Part shown: piece after piece, positions 35,335-47,235 of the stretch | How the letters are laid out: each line of letters opens with the position of its first letter | Position numbering within the stretch: position 1 is the stretch's first letter | Assembly (NCBI GenBank): GCA_033807695.1 | Contig: CM066308.1 | Location: 3,658,001-3,722,000 of the forward strand | Origin: Daedaleopsis sinensis | Taxonomy: Eukaryota > Basidiomycota > Agaricomycetes > Polyporales > Polyporaceae | Length of the DNA: 64,000 bases | Reading direction: 5' to 3' | Notes under the pieces: model-generated | The model's database searches: none | What the model was told of the DNA's origin: nothing | Seen by the model: only the letters and a program-made list of their open reading frames with translations | Position numbers and translations under genes: made by a program

Positions 35335-36398
35335 GTGCTAACACATATTCTCAGATTGCGCTGAACGATCCGCGTCGAATGCGCCCAGCCTCGCCACAAT
35401 CCGAAGAGCTTCAAAATCGGCTCAAAGTCATTGATTTCATTGCTTTTCCCATTCCTCCTCCCCGCCATTTCGACTCTCCCTTCACTGGATCTATGCCAAC
35501 CTTCCGGAACTCGACTGTATCACTCAATACACCTTCGAACGCCTCTCGGACGACGTGTGCAGCGGCGCTGACACTTCTCGCCGTCACCCATCTCGACTGC
35601 ACCCCAATTTCGACCCAGTACGTGACGAAATTCCGACATATCTCTTTTGTTTCTCATTATCCCGCGTGCTAACACATATCACTAGAACGCACTGCACATT
35701 TCGCGTCGAACGCGCTCTGTCTCATCCCGATCCGACGACTTCTCAAAATCGCTCAAAACCTTCGATTTCATTGCTTTTTTCACCACCCCTCCGACTCCGG
35801 GTCGTCCGCCCCCGGGCCACCTCTCTCTCATTCATCCGGAACTCAAATGTTACAGTGAATACACTTTTAGACGACGCTCGGATAACCCTCGGATGACGTG
35901 CGCCGATGGTCCTCGCCGTCGTCCACCACTGTACGGTAGTACCCCAATCAAGTTCGCACGGTATGTAACAAAACTCGACATATCTCCTTCATTTCTCGTT
36001 CTGCTGCGTGCTAACACATATCACCAGAACGCGCTGAACATTCTGCGTCCGATGCCCTCGGTCTCTCTCTGATCCGGCGAGGTCCTCAAAATCACATTTG
36101 TCGCGATTTCATGGGCATATGAGGTGAGTGACCTCTCCCGTCCTAACTACGCAGTGCCGCGCCGTGCGAATTATATACATTGTATATACTGAGCGTGTAG
36201 GCCGTGTCCGGCGTGTTTGCAGGCCCGGAACACGATTCTTCAAAATTGGCCCATGTGCACCTCCAACTTGAGCGACCGCCGATTAAGCCTAACTCGCGAT
36301 ATAACTGGTCCCGGCCGGCGGGTAGCACAGTCCCCGACACTGACACCCTATGCGAGTGTTGTGCGTTCCACGCCGTGTGGTCCCACCACCGGGAATAG
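35335..36398 (+). CDS. Y element (unit 2): triplicated exon module with open terminal exon
   Basis: Same three modules as unit 1. The terminal exon 36201-36398 is open for 65 residues: it starts A-V-S-G-V-F-A-G-P-E-H-D, continues L-A-H-V-H-L-Q-L-E-R-P-P-I, contains T-L-C-E-C-C-A and ends W-S-H-H-R-E with TAG. Units 1 and 3 have TAG after 15 codons of this exon but keep the same downstream frame with an in-frame 6-nt length difference. Upstream exon frames still contain stops in all units, so a complete gene is not shown. No family recognised. Confidence 0.4.
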
Positions 36399-36646
36399 CA
36401 CCGCGGCGCGTGACGCCGTCTCATGGAAACTCGGGCGCGCGCAGTTGTCCTCGCACGAAGGCGAATAGACCTGGCCAGCTACGCATCCGAATCGCACTGC
36501 TCTTGGCCAGAGCAGGTGCGAAGTCAGAACAGAATCGCATGTGGCGATCCCAGGCGACGCCGTCTCACGACTCGAACTCTCAATGACGTACAGCTCGTGC
36601 GCGCTCGGCCCTCGCTACATGTACATCGGAACGAGCTCGGACTCAC

Positions 36647-37117
36647 CTGGTTGGGCTCAGAGTCAAACAGATCTGGTAAGCTAAGTACGTGCTCTGCTAC
36701 GTCTCGAGCGGCCGCACTTGCGAAGGTGCGAGTGCTGTTCCCTGTTAAATCAATGCTGATGTTAGTACTGCGAGCACAACCTCGAGGATGCTCCGTCATG
36801 GAGACATACCTTGTCTCGAGCACCGAGCTTCACTGGCAAGTCGCACATGGGATAAACCTTGACAACGTCCGGACCGTCAGCGTAATGCCTTGACCCAGTA
36901 AGCACAATGAACGTACCGCTCATTCAGATCTCCGAGTTGTTGGCGATCCTGTACATTGCGGGGTCAGCCACGCAAGAACACATGTCAGTAGAGGAATGAA
37001 TTACATACCCGGGTCGCGCGGCAGTCCTACAAAGCGGCAGCTACAAAGTGAACAGGTCAGTATGCTTCCATCATTCTCGAACGTGCAGCACACCTGACGG
37101 CGATCGTGTCGAATGGT
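36647..37117 (-). CDS. W element (unit 2): very small exons, unknown protein, partial model
   Basis: Same exon chain as unit 1. The third small exon reads D-R-Q-Q-L-G-D-L-N-E-R, two residues longer than unit 1 by an in-frame 6-nt insertion. The fourth reads H-Y-A-D-G-P-D-V-V-K-V-Y-P. The fifth has A-R-D-V-A-E-H-V-L-S-L-P, one codon shorter than unit 1, and ends D-S-E-P-N-Q at a GTGAGT donor, which changes the exon phase relative to unit 1. Frame kept through the four central exons. Confidence 0.45.
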
Positions 37118-38973
37118 CTAGGCAGTCGCACAGTTGGTGTGAATCCGAGACTGGCAACAGAAGACGGAGCAGAGCGTCTAGGAGAGGAGGGTCGAGGAGA
37201 GGGGGGTCTGAAGAGGGGGAGGAGGGATGCTGGCCGTTGCAGGACTTTTTGACATGCTTTATAGCGTGAACAGTGGTGGTCCGTGCGCAATGCTATCCCC
37301 AGAAAATTATTGGTGGGATCATGCGAGCATCGGACTTTGGAGCCCAACACGGTCGGCTCCGTGTACGCAAATTCCGATCGCTACAAGCAACCGGCTTGGC
37401 TTGAATTCTTGGCAGGGTCTCGCTACGTCGTCAGGATTCACAGGGTCGGGCATCTCGGGGGAACACTCATACCTTCCAACTTGTGTCATGCCCGCTGTCT
37501 CTGGTAACATGCACTCTGAGTCTATGATCAGTGAGGTCTTTCGGCCAACCTTCAGGTTAGCAGTCTTGAATGGCAGCAGGGAGCACATATTCGGTGGCTC
37601 CCTTGCATGAGTGGCTAAGTCCGAAACCGCACCTCCGACTCCTCGGAGCGTGTCACAGTACTAGTAGAACCCAGGTAGATTGGAAACAACGAGCTAACGG
37701 CTCGCTCGCCTCCATTAATTAAGGAGGACGGTGGGACGACCCTGTTGACTAGCACCCTCGGTAAGTTGTAAGTGTATTGGGCTGGGAAGATCATGATTCT
37801 CGGCAGGATCTTCAACGGACCGATGTCGGATGCACCCGCTATGGGTATGTACCAATCGGCCTTGATTGGACATCATCAGCTCATGTCTATGTCTCAGCCT
37901 TAGCTCTGTCTGCACTGCTGGAACGTTAGGATTTGAGGCAGAGATGTTACACCCCCTGGTCAAGAGCATAGAGTGTAATGTAAAGTTCAGTCAGTGTAGT
38001 TGTAGTGCTCAATCTGCGTGCAACTCGGACGAGTCACTGTCGGGAGGATACCCGACCTTAGTGAAATTATGGGCGGAATCACCATCGCTACGGATATCAC
38101 GAGTCGCCTAATGAGCACTGCATGTTCTAGACGGATAGACTGCAATGTCTGTCCGATCTTAGACTTGTGAGTTTGCATGTGAGTGTCCTAGAGCCTGAGT
38201 GGAGAGCACAAAGTGGGTGTATTACTTTTGAGTCGCTCTCTCAGTACGCAGAGAGTCATGGATCGTGGAAGGGACATGATACTGAACAGTGTCCATCCGG
38301 AGGAGGCCCCCTGAGTTGCATCACTCGTGATTGATTGCACAGACGGGACCACGGCACAAGGTAGTGGAATATGGAATATGTCGGTGAAACCGGGTGGCAG
38401 AACCGCTACCACAATTCCGGTACTTTCAGCTCGCGGTGGCTATCGCTTTGGAAACTCGAAGCTCGAGCTACAGTGCTCTCCGCCGTGCCCAGACAGACAG
38501 ATTGCAGACTGAGCAATAATAATCCAGCCATAGCCTGAGGGTAGACACAGTATAGCACTATGACCATGCGGTACACACCAATAGTCCCATGGGACCGTGA
38601 CTTGAGCGAACATAGTACATACACTATCAGGGTTGGCTCACAAGCTAACCTGATCTCGCTTCATGTTCGTCCGAAGATTCAATCTCTCCCAAATTTCGGA
38701 AGCAGTCGCACAGCTTAGGATATCTTCACTCTGTCGCAGAAATCTGGTCTGGAATTATAGTTTGTACCGTTTACAGCCAGGATGTCTAGTACAGTGCAAG
38801 ACTCGGAAACTATGATGTCAAGCAGCGGAATGAATGAGATAGAGCAAGCGACATTGTGCAGTTGTCGGGTCACATTCCTGAGCCTAACTTCTTCACATCG
38901 AGACTCAGACTGCGGTACGTATACATATACTAGCAGTCGTCTTGAAGACGGCGCAGACTCTGCACCCTCCCAA
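37118..38973 (-). other. Region with minus-strand coding-like segments (unit 2)
   Basis: Equivalent of 26,923-28,780. The first segment (about 37,473-37,588) matches unit 1 except one K to M. The second (38,188-38,412) keeps V-L-P-P-G-F-T-D-I-F and has two in-frame 3-nt insertions, then a 1-nt shift that changes the end. Confidence 0.3.
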
Positions 38974-39036
38974 GTCTTTGCACCCTCTCGAACCCTCAGT
39001 GCGACCTCTACCCCTTCACACACACTTGCCACCACC

Positions 39037-39776
39037 ATGGGCCACACCCTCGGTCGAACTCTCAAAGGTCAGGGCTACGCGCGCCGCGAGATACGCATGC
39101 GGAGCGAGCTTCGGATGGGAATGAACGCGACCGCGGGTGAGTGCATCCTGACTTCGTCCCCGGGCCCGGTAGTGACCGCTCTCTGGCAGCCTTCCTCACG
39201 GGAGATCCCAAGGCCCGGATGCGCTGGTCGCTCGAGACGTACTGGCGCGATCTCTACATGCGCCGCCGGCTCAAGGTCGTGAACTTCCCGCCCGACATCC
39301 GCTTCACGAACCCGAGCAAGATCACGGGCCTCGCGCGCATCGGCCGCCTGCTCGAGCTCTGGAAGAGCGGCGAGATGCACTTTGCGCCGGTCTCGGACGA
39401 GGAGCACGCGGCCGCGGCGGAGAACCCACTCCTCGCCGCCCCGGGCCCGCTGCACGACGGCATCCGGGCGCGGCTCGGCCGGCGGGACTTGAAGAAGCGG
39501 CGGCGGCGTCCTGTGACGAACCCGCACAACCTCCCCGGACGGTACGAGCGCAACGGGCCCAAGTCGGCCGCCGTCGTCACGGATGCGATGGAGGCGGTTG
39601 TCGACGCGGAGATCCGTCGCGAGAGGGAGGAGGACCCGCTCGCGACGATGGAGTTCCGCGACGAGGAGGACGAGCGGTTCTTGCGTCGGGCTGAGCGGCG
39701 CCGTCGTATGGTGCGGATCATCGTGTCGGATCCGCTCGCGGAGTGGCGTGACGAGAGCGGTAGGCTAGTTATTTGA
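39037..39776 (+). CDS. X protein (unit 2)
   Basis: Exons 39037-39136 and 39190-39776, 687 nt, 228 residues. Compared with unit 1: L-L-E-L-W-K-S in place of L-L-S-L-W-K-S, an all-Arg K-K-R-R-R-R, M-E-A-V-V-D for M-E-A-T-V-D, and two extra C-terminal residues (V-I) because the stop is shifted by a small change. The intron and CT-rich leader are the same. Predicted protein identical to unit 3. Confidence 0.7.
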
Positions 39777-39986
39777 TCTCGTTAGTCGCGTCGATACGAG
39801 TACTAGTTAGAGGCGGCGCCCGGTGCGCAATAAACCTCATTTGATTTTGATCCAGCGGCGAGACGCTCTGCTTAAACCACCCGCGCGCCCCAATATTTCG
39901 GTTCGGACAGTCGAACCACAAGACGGGGACGCTCGGCCGGAAATCAGGGAGGATTTACCGAGTTGTGTCATGGCTCGGGGGGGACC

Positions 39987-41436
39987 CTAATGGGCTCGGA
40001 TCCAGTACGCGTCCGGGCGCTGCTGACGGAAGATGCTGGGCAGCGGGAACGGTGAGTCGACTCACCTTGTTCCCATCCACGACCATCTATCGTCCTCACT
40101 CGTCGGCGCACTCAGCAGTCTGCGGCCGCACGCACTGCTGTCGTCCCTGGTCCTCGTGTCGTTGCTCAGGTCAGTGTTGTGTTGTACGCACCAGTGACTC
40201 TCATACTCACATGCCGAGTGTGCAGTAGACGGTCCTCATCGCGCCGACTGTGCGCACCGCATTTCCCTTCTCGCGTGGGCACGGACGGCGACGGGGGTTT
40301 CCGTGGCGGTAGACTATCGCGGTGAGTCTCAGCTTCAGTCCGCGACTCATAGGTAGAGAATGTGAAGGATACGCCTCTAGACATCCCCTCAGACGACCCT
40401 GTTGTTACGACGTGGAACAGCTCGGGTCTGGGCATGTACCGCAGCAGACACGACGTCTCCCGCGCATCCTAGATGAGGATGCGGGGGATACATCGCGTGC
40501 TGTTTTGTCGGCAGGAGCCCGAGACGAGTCGGGGGCGGCGGCGCACCTTGATCTCGAGCGCGTCTGGCGGCAGCGGGGCCCGGATACGACGGTTTCCGGG
40601 CTTGTGTCGGCAGGAGCGGGATTGGCGGCGTACCTTGCTGTCGCCGGGCGGTGGGATAGCTTGCACTCCGGGCATGTGCGGCAGCACGCAACGACGTCTC
40701 CCGAGCAGCCTGGGTGAGGATGCGGCTGTGAGACTGTTGTGATGGGAGGACGAGTCAGGTGTGGTAGCTCACCTTGCTGTCACCGGGCGGCGAGATGTCA
40801 GACGAGCTGGCGAGTGGTATTCAGGCCACTCAACAGGGAACCTCGGACGCGTCGCGTCTCTCCTTCGTCATTCGCCGCATGGCCAAGCGACGTTGAGCGC
40901 GATCCCACCCGTCTTCCCGGAGGATCGTCGGCTCGGTACCTCGCTGTGCTCTGCACGAGCTCCCGAGCCAGCGACTCTTCCCTGCTGTTCGAGGGACCCT
41001 GAGCCGGCGGTCCGAGTCGCCCGGTTCATAGCCAGAATGTATTTGTGATTTACGTGTGCTCACTGCTCGTGCTATCGGCGATAGGAGGCATATGGACGTT
41101 GACTGTCACCGCAACACTGCGTCTTGACGCCTCTGACTGAGCCTGGAGTCGCAGCGGTAGCGGTCGCATTAGTACGCGTCCCATCATGGTGTGCATGACG
41201 TACCGTATGCGAAGTCCCGCGCACTTGGACGAGATGCCAGCGCGAGGTGGGAGCGGTACGTCGGGATCGTCTTGCGCGTGGTACCGGGAGCGGCTGTGGA
41301 GGGCGCTGCGAGCTCACTCAAGAGAGCATGCCCGCTGCCGCAGCAATGGCCCTCGCACAGCGGATTAGTGCAACGCACTGGGGACAGTCACGCTACAAAC
41401 GTGGACGTGTTGGGCTCGTCTCGTCGGCTCGTCGGC
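39987..41436 (-). other. Z block, distal part (unit 2)
   Basis: Shorter than in unit 1: several modules are trimmed, including the P-R-P-E-L-F segment, which here runs on as H-V-V-T-T-G-S-S and directly into G-V-S-F-T-F-S-T-Y-E-S-R without the intron seen in unit 1. The small-module repeats with reversed donor sites are present at 40,440-40,740. No complete gene can be built. Confidence 0.3.
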
Positions 41437-42961
41437 TCAGTAGCTCGTGCTCTGCATGAGCTCCCGAGCCGGCGACTTTTCCGCATTGTTCAGGACCTCT
41501 GAGACGACGGTCGCATTAGTATGCGTCCCATCACGGTACGCATGACGTACCGTATGGGGTATCGCACAAGACCGGCGTACTTGGAGGAGACGTTGGAGGC
41601 GTGCGACGAGCACCCGCTGTGCAAGAGCAGATGCAGCGAGGCTCGCAGAGCTGTGCGAGTACTGTCGCGTCACGCATTGCGGGGAGTGTACATGTCAGTG
41701 CGCAGGTCGCGAGAAGGAAAGCGGCGGAGTGGCTGTACTTACCGTGTTGATCCGGCCACAGATGGGCAGAAGTCGGGAGCGTCCGCTATGACGTCGTCGA
41801 ACGTCGACCCGCTCCCGAGTCCTTCTCTCCTCTCGTCTCTGTATCCGACGCGCGGGAATGACCATCTTCCGGGGTCGAGTGCGCTGGTGGACATGGTACA
41901 GGATGAGAGCGGCCTGCGAGTTGCTTGCTTGCAAGCGATGCGAGAGAAGTGCGGACGTGGGCCGTGGCGGAGACATCGGGCGTGCGGGAGCGACGATTTT
42001 CCCGAGTGAATCCGCCGCGCGTACTGACCGGAGAGGAGTGCAGCTTGCAGCTCAGCGGAGCCAGCGCGGACGGAGTCCGGGGCGGAGTCGCATCATCCGC
42101 GCGCAGAAGTTGAACGCGCCGGGTGAGTTGCTTGCAGGCCGATCGAGCAGGGGGGCCAAGTCACGGTCGCGGTTCCTGTCCCGCGGTGCTGTTGCGCATA
42201 CAGTAAGCACCACGCATGTCCAGAGGACGAGGAATTGACCTGCATGCGTTTAGATCAGTCCCGCGGTGCTGTAACGCATACAGTGAGCTCACCACACACG
42301 CGCATAATACGAAGAACTCACCGAGCAGCTCATCCACGCGGCCTTCGAGCGGGTGCGAAGGCGGAAGATGGCGGTCGAGAGCAAGGTAGGATAGGCGCCC
42401 GTGGGGGGAACGGAGAACGGAGGAGGGTAGCGGAATACGGTCCTCGTCGAGTACGGTGTCTTCGAGTAGCGTCCGGAATGTACCTGTTGCGCATACAGCG
42501 AGTGAGTGTATGCAGACGGATGATGTGCGACTCACCGAAGCAGCCACGCGAGCCCGACAGCATACAGGATCCCGCCGCGCCCTTACGGCAGGTATAGTAG
42601 GCCATTGGGCACTATCACACGAATTCAGCACGGTACGATCCACTTGCGGACACGCACTTGCGTCCGAGTCCGCAGCCGCCGTACGTCGAGTCGCGGGTCC
42701 GCCGTCACGCGGGCCCGGGGTGTCGCCAAGCTGAACGCTGATCGTCGAATCGGCGGGGAGCCGAGCAGCACAGGAGAGCCCAGAGAGCTGCGACGGCGTC
42801 GTCTGCAGGCCCCCCCTCGACCGCACCCCCGACGGCGTGGACTTGGACGAGGGCACGCCCCGTCGCATGCCACTGCCGCTGGCAGGTGCCGCCTGTCCCG
42901 GAGAAGCGCCCGGCCCGTTGTGGCGCAAATCGCGCGCAGCGACTAAAACGACTATAACCAT
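41437..42961 (-). CDS. Z gene candidate (unit 2), low confidence
   Basis: The part 42,161-42,961 equals unit 1. Downstream exons differ by substitutions and indels; the last exon reads E-V-L-N-N-A-E-K-S-P-A-R-E-L-M-Q with TGA at 41437-41439, one conservative change (D to E) from unit 1. An 8-nt length difference in the exon near 41,800 shifts the frame relative to unit 1, so at least one copy is broken there or the segment is not coding. Confidence 0.3.
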
Positions 42962-43086
42962 TGCAACTGCCCGTCATGACCACAACGCTCATTACGATCC
43001 TTGCCGCTTGCTGCGCTGTTCGCAGCCTCTGCCTTCGTGTCTTGTAGACTGGCGACCACGATTACCACGGCATTTCTATCAACACC

Positions 43087-44762
43087 ATGGTCGGACTTCT
43101 GGCTATCCTCGTCATGTCCGCCTTGCTTGGGGCAGCCTCGTTCGGGACAGGCATGCTGCCACTCATGCTGGCCTTTTCCAGTACGTGCGTCATGCCGTTG
43201 ATACTGTTAATCAGCGATGACACTCAAGCTCAGAGTCGTCCATGGCCCACCTGACGGCGTACGGGACGGGCCTGTTGCTAGGCGCAGCGTTGGGGGTGGT
43301 CATACCCGAGTACGTCATCCATTCTACCATGCCTCCTACTGCCTCCATGTCTCGCAGACGATGCTCATCCGTCGCCGCAGAGGCATCGAGTCACTAGTCG
43401 CGTCACAGGACCCGCCGCACTGGCCCGGCGACAAAATCTCTGCCGCCCTCCTGGCGGGCTTCATATTCATGCTTGCCGTGGAGAACCGAGTTTCCCACTC
43501 AGCTCAAGGGTACCACGCGCTGACTGGGTCGGATTCCACCCCTCGGCAGCCCCAGCCGGACGACGTCTCGGCTGTCGAGTTCGACGTGGAGCTCGGCGAG
43601 CTCGAGCGCGAGCAGGGGTTTGATTCGGAGTCGCCGTCACGGCCAGGCACGCGTATCGGAGAGGGCCAGCAAGCAGCGTACCCGCTCACCATCGGATTGG
43701 TGCTGCATGCGCTCGCGGATGGGCTTGCTCTTGGTTCTGCAGCGCTTTCAGATTTGGGCAACAAACCGGACGAAGACAAGTCGCTGTACCCCTCTGGGCT
43801 CTCTCTTGTCGTCTTCCTCGCTCTTGTGATCCATAAAGGTGCGTTCTTTTACCTTCAATGCATGTTCACGATAGGAGGGGACATATCGGGATTGCTGAGC
43901 ACTTCGTCTTCGCCTTTCATGTTGCAATCTGTGTCACGCAATGTCCCCTGTTGGCGCCGACGCTGTCTCATTGACATCCATTGCCTGCTACATAACATGG
44001 GTTCAAGCTTCTTGCTTTCGCCACCGCCGGATTCTGATAGTGCTAGAGTGGAACTCATGATTCCTATGCTTTTCTGGGCTAATGCTCACAAGAACCCATC
44101 TTGCACTCGTTCTTCTTGCTATGAGGCTGGCGTTGATTTAGCTTGTGCGACTGAGTCAGACGTCCAAGGCTTGATGTCAGGATATATCCATGCGGAATTA
44201 CGGTCAAGGGTCAGAATTATGTTGACCTGCGCATGCGAAAATCCGGCTTCGCAGGTTGATATATATTTATTACCAGGCCGGCAACTCTTCTCCGTACCCC
44301 AAAATACCTGCGCAGTTGTTCACTGACATCTTTTCGCCGGATATAGCACCGACTGCGCTCGCGTTGACAACATCTCTGCTCGCCACGTCACTCCCAGTGG
44401 AGCAGTGCAAAAAGCACCTCGCTATCTTCAGCGCGGCGACGCCTGTGGGTACGGTGCTCTCTTACTTCCTGTTGTCGATATCTGGCTATGGCGCAAGCGA
44501 TCGCAATCAAGGACCTGGCTTCGCGCTGCTATTCTCGGTGCGCCCCCGAATTACCCGCCGATGACTGACACCTTCTGACATGCAACCGTGATAGGGAGGG
44601 TCCTTCTTGTATGTCGCGACAGTGTTGCAGCCATCACTGCCACAGCTGCGCACGCCTACTGGCGAGACCGAGCACCGTTTGAAGCTATTCCTGACCATGA
44701 CGGGGATGCTCACCCCGTATATCATTTCGGCCATCGTCGGCGGCGGCCATAGCCATTCGTAG
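43087..44762 (+). CDS. ZIP9-like zinc transporter (array unit 3)
   Basis: Same structure and predicted protein as units 1 and 2, shifted 20,304 bp from unit 1: exons 43087-43180, 43234-43309, 43381-43838, 44347-44537 and 44595-44762. Introns and the 3' spacer are also identical, so this block was homogenised or copied recently. Confidence 0.9.
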
Positions 44763-45428
44763 GGAGCGATTTTCGTGATGCATCAATGTGTTGATGGCAA
44801 ACGTGTTCGTGCTCGGATGGTGAGGATTGTGGTGATGTGTTCGGGGTGCGGCGGGCAGGTGTGCCACTCCGGTCGAAATGTTTCGCCGCGTGTTGCTTTG
44901 TCGACGTTTAGGACACGCAGCTCAAGTGGTACTGACGATGAGAAATGCATCATTCAGACGCAGCGTTCACCTTCACGCCGGGCCCAAATGCACAACAATT
45001 CGGACGGCATTTGGTAGTCGTCCCCTCTGTAGAGTACGAGTCATCCGCTTGTAAGATACAGTAGAACGCAATAGACTTGGACCTTTGGCCTGCAGCTGTG
45101 CGCGATTGTGAGTAGCTGTCTGCCGTCAACTTACCTTGCCGGTCGTGCTCATCTCCAGATGAGCACATATCCCGCCCGCTGTTCCCGTTGACCTCGCCCA
45201 CAAAGACAATGACTCGTCAAGTTGGAGGTGCGACATCACAGTGCTCTATCGCCATCTCACGTACGCTAATGAACATCTGTTGTAGGTTGCATTCAAGTGT
45301 GCAATGTGACGCACTCGAGACTGGTGTCGAGAGCTCGAGAGTGGAAGTATGTGAGCTGACTCGTTCCACTCTCATTTCATAGCACTTCTCAAAACCCGCG
45401 ACCGCTCACCCAATCCTTATCCGTCCGC

Positions 45429-46498
45429 GTGCTAACACATATTCTCAGATTGCGCTGAACGATCCGCGTCGAATGCGCCCAGCCTCGCCACAATCCGAAG
45501 AGCTTCAAAATCGGCTCAAAGTCATTGATTTCATTGCTTTTCCCATTCCTCCTCCCCGCCATTTCGACTCTCCCTTCACTGGATCTATGCCAACCTTCCG
45601 GAACTCGACTGTATCACTCAATACACCTTCGAACGCCTCTCGGACGACGTGTGCAGCGGCGCTGACACTTCTCGCCGTCACCCATCTCGACTGCACCCCA
45701 ATTTCGACCCAGTACGTGACGAAATTCCGACATATCTCTTTTGTTTCTCATTATCCCGCGTGCTAACACATATCACTAGAACGCACTGCACATTTCGCGT
45801 CGAACGCGCTCTGTCTCATCCCGATCCGACGACTTCTCAAAATCGCTCAAAACCTTCGATTTCATTGCTTTTTTCACCACCCCTCCGACTCCGGGTCGTC
45901 CGCCCCCGGGCCACCTCTCTCTCATTCATCCGGAACTCAAATGTTACAGTGAATACACTTTTAGACGACGCTCGGATAACCCTCGGATGACGTGCGCCGA
46001 TGGTCCTCGCCGTCGTCCACCACTGTACGGTAGTACCCCAATCAAGTTCGCACGGTATGTAACAAAACTCGACATATCTCCTTCATTTCTCGTTCTGCTG
46101 CGTGCTAACACATATCACCAGAACGCGCTGAACATTCTGCGTCCGATGCCCTCGGTCTCTCTCTGATCCGGCGAGGTCCTCAAAATCACATTTGTCGCGA
46201 TTTCATGGGCAACTGAGGTGAGTACCCTCTCCCGTCCGAACGACGCAGTGCCGCGCCGTGCGACTTATATACATTGTATGTACTGAACATGTAGGCCGTG
46301 TCCGGCGTGTTTGCAAGTCCGGAACATGATTTCTCAAAATAGACTCATGTGCACCGCCAACGTGAAGGACCACCGGTCACGCCTAACTCGCGATGCAGCC
46401 GGTCCCGACCGGCGGGTAGCACAGTCCTCAACACATACACCCTATGCGAGTGTTGTGCACGCGTTCCGGAGGGTGTGTGGTCCCAGCACCGGGAATAG
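45429..46498 (+). pseudogene. Y element (unit 3): degenerate triplicated-exon gene
   Basis: Matches unit 2 up to about 46,200 (CTCAAAATCACATTTGTCGC, where unit 1 differs), then switches to the unit 1 type, including the premature TAG in the terminal exon and the same end at 46496-46498. It differs from unit 1 by only a few substitutions after the switch. Confidence 0.45.
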
Positions 46499-46751
46499 TA
46501 CCGCGGTGCGCCGTGACGCCGTCTCATGGAAACTCGGGCGCGCGCAGTTGTCCTTGCACGAAGGCGAATAGACCTGGCCAGCTACGCATCCGAATCGCAC
46601 TGCTCTTGGCCAGAGCAGGTGCGAAGTCAGAACAGAATCGCATGTGGCGATTCCAGGCGTCGCCGTCTCACGACTCGCACTCTCACGGACGTGCTACTCG
46701 TGCGCGCTCGGCCCTCGCTAATGATATACTTCGGTAGGAGCTCGGACTCAC

Positions 46752-47235
46752 CTGGGTAGGCTCGCCGCTCAGAGTCAAACGGCTCTGGTAAGCTCAGTAC
46801 GCGCTGCGCCGCTACGTCACGACCGGCAGCACTTGCGAAGGAGTGAGTGCTGTTCCCTGTTAAATCCATGCTGATGTTAGAACTGCGAGTACAACCTCGG
46901 GAATGCTCCGTCATGGAGACATACCTTGTCTCGAGCACCGAGCTTCACTGGCAAGTCGCACATGGGATAAACCTTGACAACATTCTGACCGTCAGCGTGA
47001 TGCCTTGACCCAGTAAGCACAATGAACGTACCGCTCATTCACTAATCACGATCCTGTACATTGTCGGGTCAGCCACGCAAGAACACATGTCACCAGTAGA
47101 GGAATGAATTACATACCCGGGTCGCGCGGCAGTCCTACACAACGGCAGCTACAAAGTGAACAGGTCAGTATGCTTCCATCCTTCTCGAACGTGCAGCACA
47201 CCTGACGGCGGTCGTGTCGAACGGCCTGAGCAGCT
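46752..47235 (-). pseudogene. W element (unit 3): broken copy
   Basis: The exon equal to D-R-Q-R-D-L-N-E-R in unit 1 is 4 nt shorter and reads D-R-D then TAG (near 47,040-47,053), so the chain cannot be translated through. The flanking exons persist: H-H-A-D-G-Q-N-V-V-K-V-Y-P with two changes, and G-N-S-T-H-S-F-A-S-A. Upstream, the TAG that forms the acceptor in units 1 and 2 is CAG here, leaving a longer frame starting M-S-K-S-P-A-T-A-S-I-P. Confidence 0.45.
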
